Of a stretch of DNA of 64,000 nt, positions 37,338 through 48,736 are shown piece after piece. The notes under the pieces were generated by a model that was given only the letters and a program-made list of their open reading frames with translations, had not been told where the DNA came from and made no database searches. The DNA comes from Trichobilharzia szidati. Lineage: Eukaryota; Platyhelminthes; Trematoda; Strigeidida; Schistosomatidae. Both the position numbers and the translations under genes were made by a program. The stretch spans positions 103,112,020 to 103,176,019 of the forward strand of contig OX235272.1 in assembly GCA_944472155.2 (NCBI GenBank), read 5' to 3'. Each line of letters opens with the position of its first letter. Within the stretch, counting starts at the first letter, position 1.

Positions 37338-37507
37338 GGTTGGAGTATTTCATCATGAGCTGACATCACTCAGAGAGCCATTGGAAAACCTGGGAGTACT
37401 GGACATTTGTTTCGTCCTGGTTTAGGAACCTTCAGCAGCATGTGCCCACCGGGGCTCGAAACCAGGACATTCTAACTGATGTCAGCTCATGATGAAATAC
37501 TCCAACC
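37338..37507. repeat. 170-bp unit with perfect 31-bp inverted ends around a SINE C 3' half
   Basis: The 31 bases at 37338-37368 are the exact reverse complement of 37477-37507. The 108 bases between, read on the minus strand, are the 3' half of SINE family C. The end motif tcatgatgaaat also flanks other copies (48255, 56125, 56540). Confidence 0.85.
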
Positions 37508-37724
37508 AATCAAATAAAAGATTCCTACAAAAACAATACTTGAAAATTGTAACTTTGTTTATCGATTCGGCACCGCACACGAGCAACTGGAATGACGCAA
37601 TGCTTATACTGGAGACATGAATAGTGGTGACAAGCAACAGAGGTAAATTGTATAGAGAAAGACAGAAAGAGATAATATATATATAAGACAAAAGTGTGAA
37701 ACCGTGTGACTAAAATTGATATGA

Positions 37725-38065
37725 TTATGCGTAGCAATAATTTATGCTTGAAAGCTTGTCACCCAGCTGGTAATACTGCATCATCATCATCACTGTGTGA
37801 TATTTAAAACAAGATTATACGGAATTACATTCTACCAGCACAGTGACCAAGTTCTACACTTACATTATCAGAACATTAGCCAAATTAAATACGCATTAAT
37901 TAGTACAGGTGTAAACCTTGAGTACTGTGGTATAATGTAATATCATATCAATCTGTTTATCGGATATATCACACAATGATGAAACAGCACTGTTTACTGG
38001 ATGACAACGCTTCGAACACAATTTATTGTTCTTCATCATATAAACTGTCACTCCACAACTTTAAA
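37725..38065. repeat. Inverted pair of a dispersed AT-rich repeat
   Basis: A plus copy (37725-37905) and a minus copy (37925-38065) of the same repeat face each other. Further plus copies are at 39380-39490 and 40790-40995. Shared blocks include gattatgagcagcaataaat-like and ggaattacatactaccac-like stretches. No coding potential is seen. Confidence 0.65.
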
Positions 38066-38069
38066 ACTT

Positions 38070-39380
38070 GACTTTTATCATCCTCATTCTCACTTCTCAT
38101 TTAAGAACACACGTAAGTCAACAAACAGATCGTCTTTCGGAATCTTATTTCACATCTGTTCAGTTACTTAGGCGCTTATATATACAAAGTTAATTTACAA
38201 CAAAGGTCAAAGGTTATTCTCGGATACTAGTGGAATAAATCGACGTGTATGAGAAGTAACAAAATGGTGAGCAATCTTACGGAGTCAAGAGAGTTGATAA
38301 TTAACAATTTAAGTGATGGACAATTATGGATATTATTTGGATATATAACTATATTGTTGGTTTTACAGGGATTTGATGGGTTACATGTTTTGATCCAAGA
38401 TTTTCTGGTGGTTTTCTAAGTTATGTTGTCAACTCGCGATCGAAATATGTAACTACAGAGCTTGATGAAGAAGTTATTGGAAAGAATACGGTTTGTTCAG
38501 TGATCAGCCTGATAAACAATAATTAGGAGGAAATTGATGTTCGAAAACATGGCAACTGAGGATTGAAAACGGAGTGAAAAAATAAAAATAAAAAGGCTTC
38601 TCAGAGTTTATTATACAACAACTGAAGAAAACGATATTGGCATTTAGGTCACGGCAGGACATGAGACTGGATAAAACATTTCTGAATATGAAGTTCAAGT
38701 TTTTCTTTATCGATTACCAGAAATTCAGCTGCATAAAGAAACTTTAAGCGAAATTCATTGGAACGGTTCGATCTTAATCTATATATGACTGTGAATGAAG
38801 CCTCTGCTGATGCCGCCTTTCAAGAATTGAGCTACTGATTATTCTGCGTTCTACTTTCGACAAATATTCAGGTACTCACTCATGAAGTCATTCATTCATC
38901 ACTTGATAATTCGGAATTGTGAGGCAGTAGAATTTTCCAGATAACCAAGATAAGTGTTGAGATATTCCTATTGCACGTTTTCGCAGTTGATTCGACGGAT
39001 AAAGCTTCAGTTCTGAATCTCTCTCCATGCCTGCTGTTACATTAGATTTTAGTACAATCACTTCGTCCCATCCTATTGTTTGGTTATACGTTACTTTATT
39101 CAATCCTATAGCTGGGTGTTTCCGAATCCCTCTCTTTGTTATGGTCAGGTAATCTAGATTTCGTCAGTTCTTTGTACTCCACTGAGACTTACTGACCCTG
39201 GTCTACAACATGGAATTATGTATTAAACCTCTCAATCATTATTTGATATTAGATAAACTAATTTATTCTATTTAATGGGCTTCACAGGTTCCTATAACCG
39301 ACATTGGCTTTCCTCCTGGATAATTCTACTACTGTAAAGACAAATGGAGAAGGAGAATGAGAACTGTGGTGATCAAGTTT
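38070..39380. other. Intronic stretch without recognisable feature
   Basis: A minus-strand open stretch at 38888-39103 (71 codons, QLRKRAIGISQHLSWLSG) is of unknown nature and possibly element-derived. Otherwise nothing is seen. Confidence 0.45.
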
Positions 39381-40149
39381 CAAAGTTGTGTGTGTGGTTA
39401 TATTTGCTGAAGTGATTATGAACAATAAATTATGTTCAAAACGTCATCCATTAAATAGTACCATTTTATATATCCGATAAACTTATTATTATTAGCATGG
39501 AATTAAGTATAGCTACAACGGTCAATAATCAGTGGATTGTAAATCCCTTTTCAGCAGCTACAAACGAAGTTATTTAACCACACCGTCTACTCTGTTTGAG
39601 ATTAGAAAAAACGATATTTTTTGAAAAAGGAATTCTCTCCTTCGTCTGATTCGATCATCAGTTTCGTATAGAAATAGCAAAATGTTATAATTATTGAATC
39701 CCAGTTAATTTTGTCTGCTGACATTTATCACATTTTTTCTCAAAGATATGTGTGATAAGGGTTGCTTTACATATCGATTAAGAGAAATTGTGATATGTTG
39801 AGATTTTTATATTAGACGATGGTTCTACATTCTGGAAGTAAATCTCAGATAAAAGGTGTAATATACTTTTTTATTTAGAAAATTGCTGCTTTTATAAACG
39901 AAGATTAGTCAATAAAAAATGGAGATTGGCGTTAAGTGGCAATAAATATTCAAATGCTGAATTTCTACTACTCGCTAAGGGATTTCAGACTCGTCTAATT
40001 TACTAGCTCGCTAGTTTGCTAGCCTATTCGAAGCGAGGGGAAAGAGGGAGAGTTGAGCGGGCGCCGGGCTAGCGATTTTACTTCAGAGAATCAACCAAAC
40101 TGCTACAGAAGTATCAATGCAGAAGAATAATATCCAAAACGAATCTTTT

Positions 40150-40450
40150 TTTCACTGGAATCGGAGAGGCGAAATGACACGGGGCTGGTGAATCTTTCGG
40201 AAAGCTAGTCAGCCGATGTGTCTTCTTTCTATGAAAGCAAGAATAAGAATGGGAGCATGAAATGATCGCACAATATACGATACTGGAAAGGCCGCGCAGT
40301 TAGCCAACGAAATGCGAAGACATGGTATAGACAAGCATAGAATCTGTAGGAGCAGGTATGATGGATGGGGACTAGTCAAATTGTCAACTGGAGAGGCAGT
40401 AATCTACTCTGGTCAACCAGAAGACAACTGCAAGCACAGTGAGTCATTGA
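40150..40450 (+). mobile_element. RTE LINE 5' fragment (endonuclease start)
   Basis: The plus strand reads TGKAAQLANEMRRHG and STGEAVIYSGQPEDN, equivalent to the start of the endonuclease in the intact copy (SKAAQIASEMRRYG, STGESVIYSGHPEDN). One stop replaces a tryptophan of the WNVRTM motif. The short piece ends at the same protein position (after PEDN) where the twin-primed copy breaks. Confidence 0.78.
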
Positions 40451-40576
40451 GTGGCTATCATGATGTCATCAACAGTTCTGAAATCTAATAAGTGCAGTTG
40501 TCTGTATTCATCGAATCAACTGAAGCGAATACTCAAGTACTGGTGAACTAGTAGAAGTTAGAATTCATGTGCTAGC

Positions 40577-40740
40577 TGGCCACTGGATCGAGTCCCAGTG
40601 GCTTAATCGTCTACGAGGTCGCTAGCCTTGTAAACAGAAGGTCCTGGATTCGAACCCTTGTGGGTGCGAAATTCTGAAGCGAATACATATATAATAGGAA
40701 AGATTCAACACCTGTCCAGTTGGACATCTGGAAAATTCTA
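40577..40740 (+). mobile_element. tRNA-derived SINE, family C
   Basis: The head agtggcttaatcgtctacg and B box ggattcgaaccc suggest a leucine-type tRNA ancestor. Relatives are at 47580, 48240 (reverse), 56330 and 37369 (reverse, 3' half). Confidence 0.65.
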
Positions 40741-41094
40741 CTACCATCCCCTCTACGACGACGAATAGGAAAAAATAAAGAATAAAGCTATGAAACTCAA
40801 TTTTCGAAGTTGTGTGATTATAGCTGATGAAATGATTATGAGCAGCAATAAATGGTGTTCGAAACTTTGTCATCCAGTAAATAATAATACTGCTTCTTCA
40901 CTGTGAGATATATCTAATGAACAAATTAATATGGAATTACATACTACCACAGTGTCTAAGTTTTAAACACAAATTAACAGCACGTATAAACATGAACTAA
41001 CGTAGCACCATACGCATTTTCGCTGTATAGTAGACAGTAGTATGTGCAGATATAAACCAAAGATAGTAGTTTTGTGCTACACGTAATCATACTG

Positions 41095-41455
41095 AAGATC
41101 TAATGACCAGAAATAACTAGTAGCATGAAACTCTTGCTGGGAACAAACCAACAGGCGAGAGTCGATTGCTCAACAAAAATGTAGGAGAAAGTGGAGATGG
41201 ATTGGGCATACATTGACGAGGCCATCAAATGACATCGCGCACAATGCAGCCCATCACTCGAGGGGAACCTGATTTGGAAAAAACGAGTGTGTCGTCCCAG
41301 GGTGATATAGAGGAGATCGTGTGGGATGGCGAACATGAGAGACTGGGGTTAATCGCGGACCCATTTAAAGAGACATCAGAAAATATAACGGAATCTAGAT
41401 GTGCTGTTGAAGTCCTACGTTCCACTCCGAACCCAAAGGAATAATAATAATACAC
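41095..41455 (+). mobile_element. RTE LINE 3' fragment
   Basis: The plus-strand 3' end reads gttgaagtcctacgttccac, then aacccaaagg, and an aataat tail at 41440-41455. It is 5'-truncated to about 360 bases and decayed. It lies about 45 bases from the Kvbeta exon at 41500. Confidence 0.75.
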
Positions 41456-41499
41456 GTAATCACTTAAAAAATAAGACAGATAAACCTCTTAAAACTTAC

Positions 41500-41675
41500 C
41501 ATAATTTCAGACGGTAACCATTCAGATGTCCCCCAGTAGAATGTCCATCCCAGGTGTATAAGATGTGTACAAGTTCTGACAACTTCTTCAACTGGAATCA
41601 ATGAGTCTTTTTGACGTGTTACAATTACAATATCTACATATTCAAGTTGAAGTCTTTCTAATGAAGAACGAAGAC
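41500..41675 (-). CDS. Kvbeta-like gene, core barrel exon
   Basis: This is the largest exon found (176 nt), flanked by aattag and gtaagt. It begins GLRSSLERLQLEYVDI and later reads YWGTSEWLPSEIM. Vertebrate Kvbeta has GLKASLERLQLEYVDVV and YWGTSRWSSMEIM at the same places. The segment between differs: VIVTRQKDSLIPVEE replaces VFANRPDPNTPMEE. The asparagine of the catalytic tetrad (Asn158 in rat Kvbeta2) is therefore threonine in the simplest alignment. The exon starts by completing a Gly codon and ends in phase 0 after Met. It is the strongest single piece of evidence for the family assignment. Confidence 0.95.
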
Positions 41676-41954
41676 CTAATTGAGAAAAAAACAATAAAAA
41701 TAAAAATAATAGAATTGGCTTGTGAAGTTAGAGTTTTGAAACGTTGTACACACACTAAAATACAAAATTCAGCCAGAGTTCTGAAAAATATGGAGACTTC
41801 CATGTCTAACAATTTTATGATTAAGACTGACATACATTAACTTCTCGTTTCATGTAGAGGTTGCATACAGTCTGGGTTAAGCATGTATCTCATCTACTGA
41901 TTTCTCTTGAGTCACTTTCCTCTCACCTAAATACAATAATTATAATTACAGAAC

Positions 41955-43500
41955 ACAATTTACCCAAATACGTATTTTCGATAAATTCTCATTAGGATTT
42001 ACATTTACATAATGACGAAACATTAGCGGTCAAAGGCAATCGAATTCATGTGGTTAATAAAATATCAAGGATCAGAGTTTAGGGATATGAATTAATGGGT
42101 AATAATCGAGGTGATCATAATAATGATAATAGCAACAAGGTAGATTCAATCAAGTGTTTATATAATCTAGGCAACAGTGAGTGCATAAGTAGAATGTGCA
42201 TACAATTAGGTGTAGTGGGGAAAATAGCGATTAGATAAGATAATAATAATAATAAATTGTGAAACCAAGGATAAAAAGTCCAACAACAGCATAGCACAGA
42301 ATGATACTGATAATACAATTAGCATTACAGCTAAGATAAAATAAAAATATAAAAAAGATAACATTTACAGTTACCCCGTGTCACGAAAAAAGAGAACTAT
42401 TTCCGGTTGACGACGAAGGCCAAGGGATGGAGGGACACTGAACAAACGTTTCCTGAACACAGAGATTGGGTTGAAAATCATTATGGCAACTGCCTCAGCT
42501 TTGCTTAGTAACCGAGGAGGTGTGGCACCTTGCATAGAGGTCTGGAAGGTGAATTTTTGTCAGTTGTGTGCCCTGTATCAACTAGATGTGTCAGTATGGA
42601 ACTTCTGATTCCCTTCGCGACTGTTCTACCTAACTATGTGGGACGATGCTCTAGAAGGCCACGGTGAGTTTGCTGAGTCGTTCTACTATGTAGCTGTTTC
42701 CACATGAACAGTCGCATTTATAAATGTACATTGAAGTGGCCAGATTCGGCAGCTTATCCTTCACCGGTGCTGAAATTATACAACGAGTGATGAATTTTAA
42801 ACACAATTTTGTGGCAAAGAATGTTTTAGCTATTATCTTTGGAAGTTTCGATGTCAGCAATTCAGTTGCTGCGTCTGATCTAAACGATAAAGTCACATCT
42901 ATATGTTTTTCTCTGCACAATTTGTAGGCATTTCTTTCTATCTGTTCTCCTCGTCGAGACTTCAACAAATTTTTCGGCGCATCGGTTCTCGTATAAAAAG
43001 TTTTCTATGTCCTTATTTCGCCGTCAAGAATGTCGGTTGTGCAGATTTTTCTAGCACGATAAATCAAGATACTGATAATATTTCCTTTGTATGCAAGAGG
43101 AACAAAGGTTTTGAAATGGGTGTAATGCTCGTTCCAAGACTTCTTCCAGGAAATATTCCTCTGAATACTGCCATCTTGCTTTCTGGTTAGCAGTATATCA
43201 CGAAATGATAAGGTGTTGTCTTTCTCCTTTTCATATGTGAATTCAATTTGCGGGTGCCCCACACTGAACGTTCGATGAAGGACCTCAGCATCGATTTTAT
43301 TATTATGAAATATGAAAGTGTCCTTCGCATAAGTACAATAGAAAGAGAGTCCGTTGATTACGATTTTTGAATGGACAATATTCTCTATTTTTGGCATGAA
43401 TCTATGGTCTAAGAGAGGACCTGGAGGGGAGTCCATTGTTTCACTCTCCACTTGACGGTAAAATTCGTTGTTAAACTGAAACTACACACTCAAGGTACAA
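41955..43500 (-). mobile_element. Penelope-like element (RT, GIY-YIG, 3' end)
   Basis: This is the longest PLE remnant. The minus frame 43005-43451 contains PPGPLLDHRFM and FYCTYAKDTFIFHN, worn versions of the RT motifs SPLGPxLADIFM and YVDDTF. It then gives EFTYEKEKDNTLSFRDILLT, the segment after the catalytic box. Minus frame 42651-42968 follows with MYIYKCDCSCGNSYI, the GIY-YIG start, then breaks. The 3' end near 41963 has a mutated hammerhead. Upstream RT motifs are missing, so it is 5'-truncated. Confidence 0.85.
41963..41999 (-). ncRNA. Degenerate PLE hammerhead motif
   Basis: This has the same layout as 5235-5272: stem III AUACGUAU and GAAA are kept, but the core CUGAUGA has become CUAAUGA and stem I pairing is imperfect. 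It is probably inactive. Confidence 0.5.
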
Positions 43501-43814
43501 CGAATTAGCAATTCTTGTAGTGTTTGAGATAGTATACCTACGTCCATATCACTTTTTGCAATCTGTTCTCCTATTAATTCACTCCTCTCCTTCAAAATTG
43601 TAATATTTTCCACCTAAAATTAATCCAATTTCATTAGGGTGTAAATTCATGCAACATTTTTCTAAAAATGTTCACTACACTTTGAAATGTTAAGTTTTCA
43701 ATGAATTTAGCGAACTATTTTCATTCTTCATCACTAAGACATCTAGTAAGTGCTTATATATAAATGTAATTTAGTAAATGGAAAATCCCCATATTGAAAT
43801 CAAAACAAGATTTT

Positions 43815-43853
43815 GAGCGAACAATTGTTTTCGATAACTTCTTCTTCAGGCTC
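43815..43853 (-). ncRNA. Hammerhead-ribozyme motif of a PLE
   Basis: On the minus strand: GAGC, core CUGAAGA, a 10-nt stem II region, core GAAA, the self-complementary ACAAUUGU, then UC and GCUC. Stem I pairs perfectly over four bases and the cleavage-site pattern UC is canonical. Stem II pairing is poor. It lies 529 bases from the motif at 44344 in the same orientation, which may reflect the pseudo-LTR layout of PLEs. Confidence 0.6.
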
Positions 43854-44343
43854 TACAGTTATAAATCCATGAATAATAGAGTACAGAAAAAAATGTGATG
43901 AAGTGTGAATGAACAATTGGGTGATATAGTGCTGTTTTATCGTCAACAGAATACAAGTGTCATTGGGGTGAGAAAAGTGCGATTTCTTATCTCAAGTATT
44001 TTGTCTGAGGCATTATCTAAAGCTTACCCGTAAACACGTCTATTTTTATCAACTTTTAGAGATTAGAGATATTTCCTTTGGACAGTTTCCTTACAACTGT
44101 TTCTCAGGATGTATGTGATATGTAGCTGAGAGATCTTAATGACGTGTATATTAAATTTTCTGTATTAGGTGAGGAATTATTTTCTTAGAAGTCAAATTCA
44201 TTTAAACGTTTTGAATCAGGAATACTTGCTTTATAATCGTTCATTCGCTGTGCCGATTGGGACGTTATTCATTGAAATCACAAAATACACGGAAGCTGAT
44301 AAGATTATGAACGTATCAGAATTTAGAAGACAAAAGAAAATTT

Positions 44344-44384
44344 GAGCAAAGAATATTCTTCTCGACAGTTTCCTCTTCTGGCTC
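44344..44384 (-). ncRNA. Degenerate PLE hammerhead motif
   Basis: On the minus strand: GAGC, then CAGAAGA (for CUGAAGA), a 10-nt stem II region, GAGA (for GAAA), the self-complementary AGAAUAUUCU, UU, and GCUC. Stem I is perfect (GAGC/GCUC) but both cores carry a change. Confidence 0.45.
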
Positions 44385-45540
44385 TGCAGTTATATTTATA
44401 CACAACATACACAGAGTATTCCAGAATAATCATCATTAGCAATATTGGCGTCGTTTACATACTATTGATTTGTTGAGATCACAACGGGATTACCACAGTT
44501 CAAGAAACATGCATTAGTTATAGTACTAAGTATAAAAATGTAATAGTAAATAGAATATCAAATATAATTCAGGATATTTCTACAACAAATTAAGGATCAG
44601 TAATGGTGTGGTTTGGAAAGCGTCTGAACCAACCAGTTTTTATATGCATAGATTAGACTACTTAATTAGCGGGAATTCCAACAGCCAGCCTCAGCAGTAT
44701 GTAATAGATGAACTCTTGAGATGAAATTAGGCTTTTTTGGATGGCATACGTTAGATGATTTTGGAAGCAGCCTTGTTTACATTAATGTTGTGTTCTGTAT
44801 CCACGACATGAGATAGAACAGAGTTATGAATGGACTTTGTTTGTCCCTTACTTCATCATCATTCTGGATGGTGTTCGGAAATCCGACGATGAAAACTCCT
44901 AATTGTGCGGCCTATGTAACTGGCACACTCCACAGAAACAGTCAAATTGGGGAGTACACATGGAAGTGGTGAAATTAGGTAGTTTATCTTTAACTCCCGA
45001 ACACAGAATAGGGGTGGTTTTGAAGACACAGCATAATTCAGCAGCAGTGAATCCTCTATTTTTACCGCGTTCCTTATGCACTGTGTTAATGTCTCACTGA
45101 TGTTATTATCGAGGAGTAACGCTGTTGGTACTTTCGTCTGCCTTGACTTTTGATTCATATTATTATAGATGAATTTTTATGGATAACCACTGTCACTCAG
45201 CAACTCTTCAATAATATTAAGCTCTTCATTTGAGCAATCATCAGAGCAGACAGCTTTATGGATAGAGTACTTTATCAGATTGTGTTTGTATTTCAAAGGT
45301 ACGAAGCTGAAAAAATAAATATGTTGACCAGTTGATGTAGGTTTTCTTTGCACACTTCTTCTTATTGTACCTTCCTCTTTCCTAGTGAAAAGGACGTCGA
45401 GGAATGAAATACTCGAATTTCTTTCTTCCTCGATGATAGAATTTGTTGCAGGATGTGCATCTTCAGATTTGTCAAGTATATTCTCTACTTTATCCTCCTC
45501 ATCGAAGCGTATCATTAATATACCGACAGTAGAATTCTAG
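44344..45540 (-). mobile_element. Penelope-like element (RT end, GIY-YIG, 3' end)
   Basis: Minus frame 45177-45515 reads SSISFLDVLFTRKEEGTIRR and IIEELLSDSGYP, the end of a PLE RT. Minus frame 44859-45158 continues with SYIGRTIRSFHRRISEHHPE, the GIY-YIG core. The two are separated by a frame change. The 3' region runs to a hammerhead-like motif at 44344-44384. Confidence 0.82.
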
Positions 45541-45574
45541 TTCATCAGTCACATCTTAGATGTTTAAGTGAATA

Positions 45575-46580
45575 AACTATTATTTTTCCCTTGGATTTCA
45601 AGTGGAACATAGGACTTCAACAACAGCTCTACACATTGTTATATATTCTCCTGTCCTCTTCAGCTGGCCGAACCCATGACTGCCCATTATCTGTCACCTA
45701 CTCCTCCTCACACGAAACCTCCATGTCACGCTCAGTCACACGCCCAGCCTGTCGCTTCCCATTGGGATTCCAGTAGAGTAATGATCTGTATTGCACGCTA
45801 TATCATTCGGCAGCCTCCTCAGTGGCCTGTGGCTAATCCATCTCCACTTTTTCCTTAATATTTTTTGAACAACGGCTCTTGGTCGGTTCGTTCCTAGCCG
45901 GTATCTCATGTTGCTATTTCTTTCTGACCGGCTGGCCGGCCAGCCATTTGATCTTCAGTATGCAGTCAGCGAAGGCTGCAGTCTGCAGCCGACTGCTGGA
46001 AATGCTTTTCGTGAGGCGCAGTGCATGTTCCTGACCAATATGCAGAAGTACCAGATCAACATTAGTGTTTATATGTTTAGTGCAGAAGATTTCCAAATTC
46101 ATTTCACAGTGATGAAGGCGTATCTTGCCCATCCAATTCAGGCTTTACCATCTCCATCCAGTCCGCTGGTCTGTAGTTGAAACGATGCTTCCTAACCAGA
46201 TAAATGAAGGAAGAAACCTCTCTCAAAACTCTTCCGTCGATGGTGATTGGTATTGGTTATTGTTGTTGTTCGTTGGTTGGATGGTTATCTTCATCAACTC
46301 CATCTTCTCTGCGTTCATCTGACGTCCTGTCTTGGCCGCCTGCACACGTGTTTAGCCAGTCTGTTGGTTTTCTCCCGCTTGCTTGCAAGTCTTTGAGTTT
46401 GTGTGACATTCAATATAAATCATCCACACACGAAATCCGGATCTTCTAAAGTCTTCTCATAGGTGAGTTCAGTGTACTCCTGTCTTCTTGCTTCCCATGA
46501 ACAGTGTGCAGCATAATCTAGTCCACTACAATTAAGAATATCGTCAGCGAAATAATAGGCAGCCAGCCTCGTCTTACTCA
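45575..46580 (-). mobile_element. RTE LINE 3' fragment
   Basis: The minus-strand copy has its 3' end near 45580. C-terminal and RT remnants run to about 46580, including the connection region near 46170-46200 with the usual tagttgaaacgatgctt block. There are multiple shifts. Confidence 0.75.
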
Positions 46581-46599
46581 AGTCAATAAACCACAAATT

Positions 46600-47190
46600 A
46601 CCAATTTAAGGTTTACTTTTGTTACTTGATTTGTGATACCCACAATTTTTTCATTCACTTGCAGTTGTTGCTGTAAGTGACAAATTTGGGACATTTTTAA
46701 ATATCCCTTTTAACTATGCTGGAATTTCGACAATATCACCATCAGCCTGATAATTACTGACTCTGACTATAAAATGAGGCGTTATTCATGGTGTTGGTAT
46801 AGCTTACATGAAACACAGATAAGTGCACCACAGAATGTAACTTTATACACTACAGCCTCGTCATTCACATGGTTTGGGGTTCGGTCTCCTGCTGACGCAC
46901 ACCCGATATCTATGGTCGGCCTGCAAAATTTGGGCTACCGATATCCTTGCTGAAAATTCCATACTTGTACTAAAATGACGGTGTGGCGTCAAGCTGTAAT
47001 CAAAAATAAAGTATAAAAAAATATGACATACTGAGTACCATTCAGTGGAAATAGTCTTTTTGTTCAACTAATTTTATTTAAGAACAGCGAGTCAAAATTG
47101 AATTGCCTCAATTTATTTCATTCAGATGACATTACAAATAACCTTACCAGCACACAGACAGTATTAAATATACAAAATTATGCAAACTAT
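46600..47190. other. Intronic stretch without recognisable feature
   Basis: AT-rich sequence between an RTE fragment and the Kvbeta exon at 47201. Short open frames only. Confidence 0.5.
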
Positions 47191-47200
47191 TTGAATTTAC

Positions 47201-47244
47201 CTTCGAAAAGATGCTTTCTCGACAGTCCTTGTTCTGTTTGAGCA
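47201..47244 (-). CDS. Kvbeta-like gene, exon AQTEQGLSRKHLFE
   Basis: This 44-nt exon lies between an acceptor ttttag and a donor gtaaat. It encodes AQTEQGLSRKHLFE and then the first base of a glycine codon. This is almost the AETERGLSRKHIIEG segment of animal Kvbeta subunits, which starts the helix before the LKASLERL region. The first base completes an Asp codon from the exon at 48692, and the last base joins GT of the exon at 41675 to make Gly. Both phases fit exactly, which links three exons spread over 7 kb into one gene. Confidence 0.9.
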
Positions 47245-47579
47245 CTAAAATACACCAAAGAAGAAGAAGTTAACACTTCAGAAAAGAAAAAACAGACTTT
47301 TGTGACAAACACAATTTGAGTCACTTTCTAAACTCAGCCTAATATTTGTTTTCTTTGACAAGGATATTGTGATATCAAACCATGGTCAAAATTGAAAAAC
47401 AAATTAAATCGATACAAATCAACTCTTGAAAAGTTATTCTGCTGATCACAAGTCACTGGCTAAAGGAGAGAGTTTCCTGGAGTTCTAGTGTGAAATCGTG
47501 ACCAGTGAGGTCCATCCTGTAGGGAGTTTGGAGAAATTCTTGCCAGTGATGACATTGGCTGGTTGGTGGTCGCGTCAGA

Positions 47580-47790
47580 ATTCATGGACTGGCCATTGAG
47601 GAGTTGATTTCCAGTAGCCTGAATAGTCTACGATTTTTTCTGATAACCGGAAGGTCTTGGGTTCCAACCCTTTTGGGGCATGCGTACTGCAGATGAGTCA
47701 GTTCCAAACTAGGACGAAACAGCTGACTGTGCAGTACTCTCTGACATTTTTAATGGTTCTCTAACTAATATCAATCCGTGGTTAGTCTTG
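47580..47790 (+). mobile_element. tRNA-derived SINE, family C
   Basis: The tRNA-like head is worn, with B box gggttccaaccct near 47660. The body has aactaggacgaaacagctga and the end is tggttctctaactaatatc. It is shared with 56330-56565. Confidence 0.6.
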
Positions 47791-48229
47791 TAAAACAAAT
47801 TAAATCCCTACAAATCAACTCGTGAAGAAAGTAATCAGATTAGTTGTGGGACAATTAGTTAATTGAAAATTCGTGATGATAAACATCTAAGATACCGTTT
47901 CCCAGCGGGTTTATTTCCCAGTGTCAGCAGTTTGAAATAGGCTAATAAAACGTGACAAATTCGATTTCCTACCCCTCTTACTAAGGCGTTAGATCTGCGA
48001 TAACTGAAACAGATCCAAAGACTTTGACCACTTACAATCACAGCTAGATGACAGAAAAAATTGCCATGCCATATCAAATAGTTTCCTGTTTAACCTAAGG
48101 CTCAGGTAGAAGAGAGTTTTGTTTTAAAGTCACGACTAAAAACAAGAGACTAAAATCTGTCTAGTCAGTTAGTCAGTCCGGTGTGTGAACAATTAAGTAA
48201 CGTTAAGATTCAAGTGTTGGTTTGCAGGG

Positions 48230-48440
48230 ATTTGATTTGATTGGTTACAGGATTCCATCATGATATATCATTGGTTAGAGAACCGTTGGAAAACCACCAG
48301 GGAGTACCGCACATCCAGCTGTTTCGTAAGCCAACTTTAGGATTGACTGTTCCGCAGTAAGCACCAACCGGTTACAAGGCTGGCAAGGTCGTAGACCACT
48401 AGGCCGCTGGGACTCGATCCAAATTCTGCGGATTCACGAT
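48230..48440 (-). mobile_element. tRNA-derived SINE, family C
   Basis: Reverse orientation: the head near 48420 (actaggccgctgggactcga on the plus strand) and the end near 48240 (ttggttacaggattccatca). Confidence 0.62.
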
Positions 48441-48691
48441 ATTATAGCGCGACTGGCGGTAGCCAATGTCATCACTAGTAAATATCTCTCCTCGCGCCCG
48501 ACCTGTTGTACCCCACTAGTCACGACTTCTCATTAGAACCCAAGTAACCACCTGCCTACCTACCGGAATAGGGCCAGTTGCTAGTGAGCATCAGATTCAT
48601 GTTATTAGCTTTTTATTACATTTTATCTTAAAGCATTTTGAAAACATTAGATCTAAATATTACCAGAGAATGCGGATAAACAATTACTTAC

Positions 48692-48736
48692 TCTCCACTT
48701 TTCGACAGTCTGCAGGAAACAATGTAACTGGATCGT
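48692..48736 (-). CDS. Kvbeta-like gene, exon with RSSYIVS segment
   Basis: This 45-nt exon is flanked by tttcag and gtaagt. In phase 2 it reads RSSYIVSCRLSKSG and then shares a codon (GA|T, Asp) with the next exon. It aligns with RSSLVITTKIFWGGK of Kvbeta, which contains the catalytic lysine (Lys118 in rat Kvbeta2) and the NADPH-contacting tryptophan. Here the lysine position is arginine and the tryptophan position is lysine, so classical hydride transfer is unlikely. Placement rests on phase continuity with the following exon, which is a very strong match. Confidence 0.75.
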
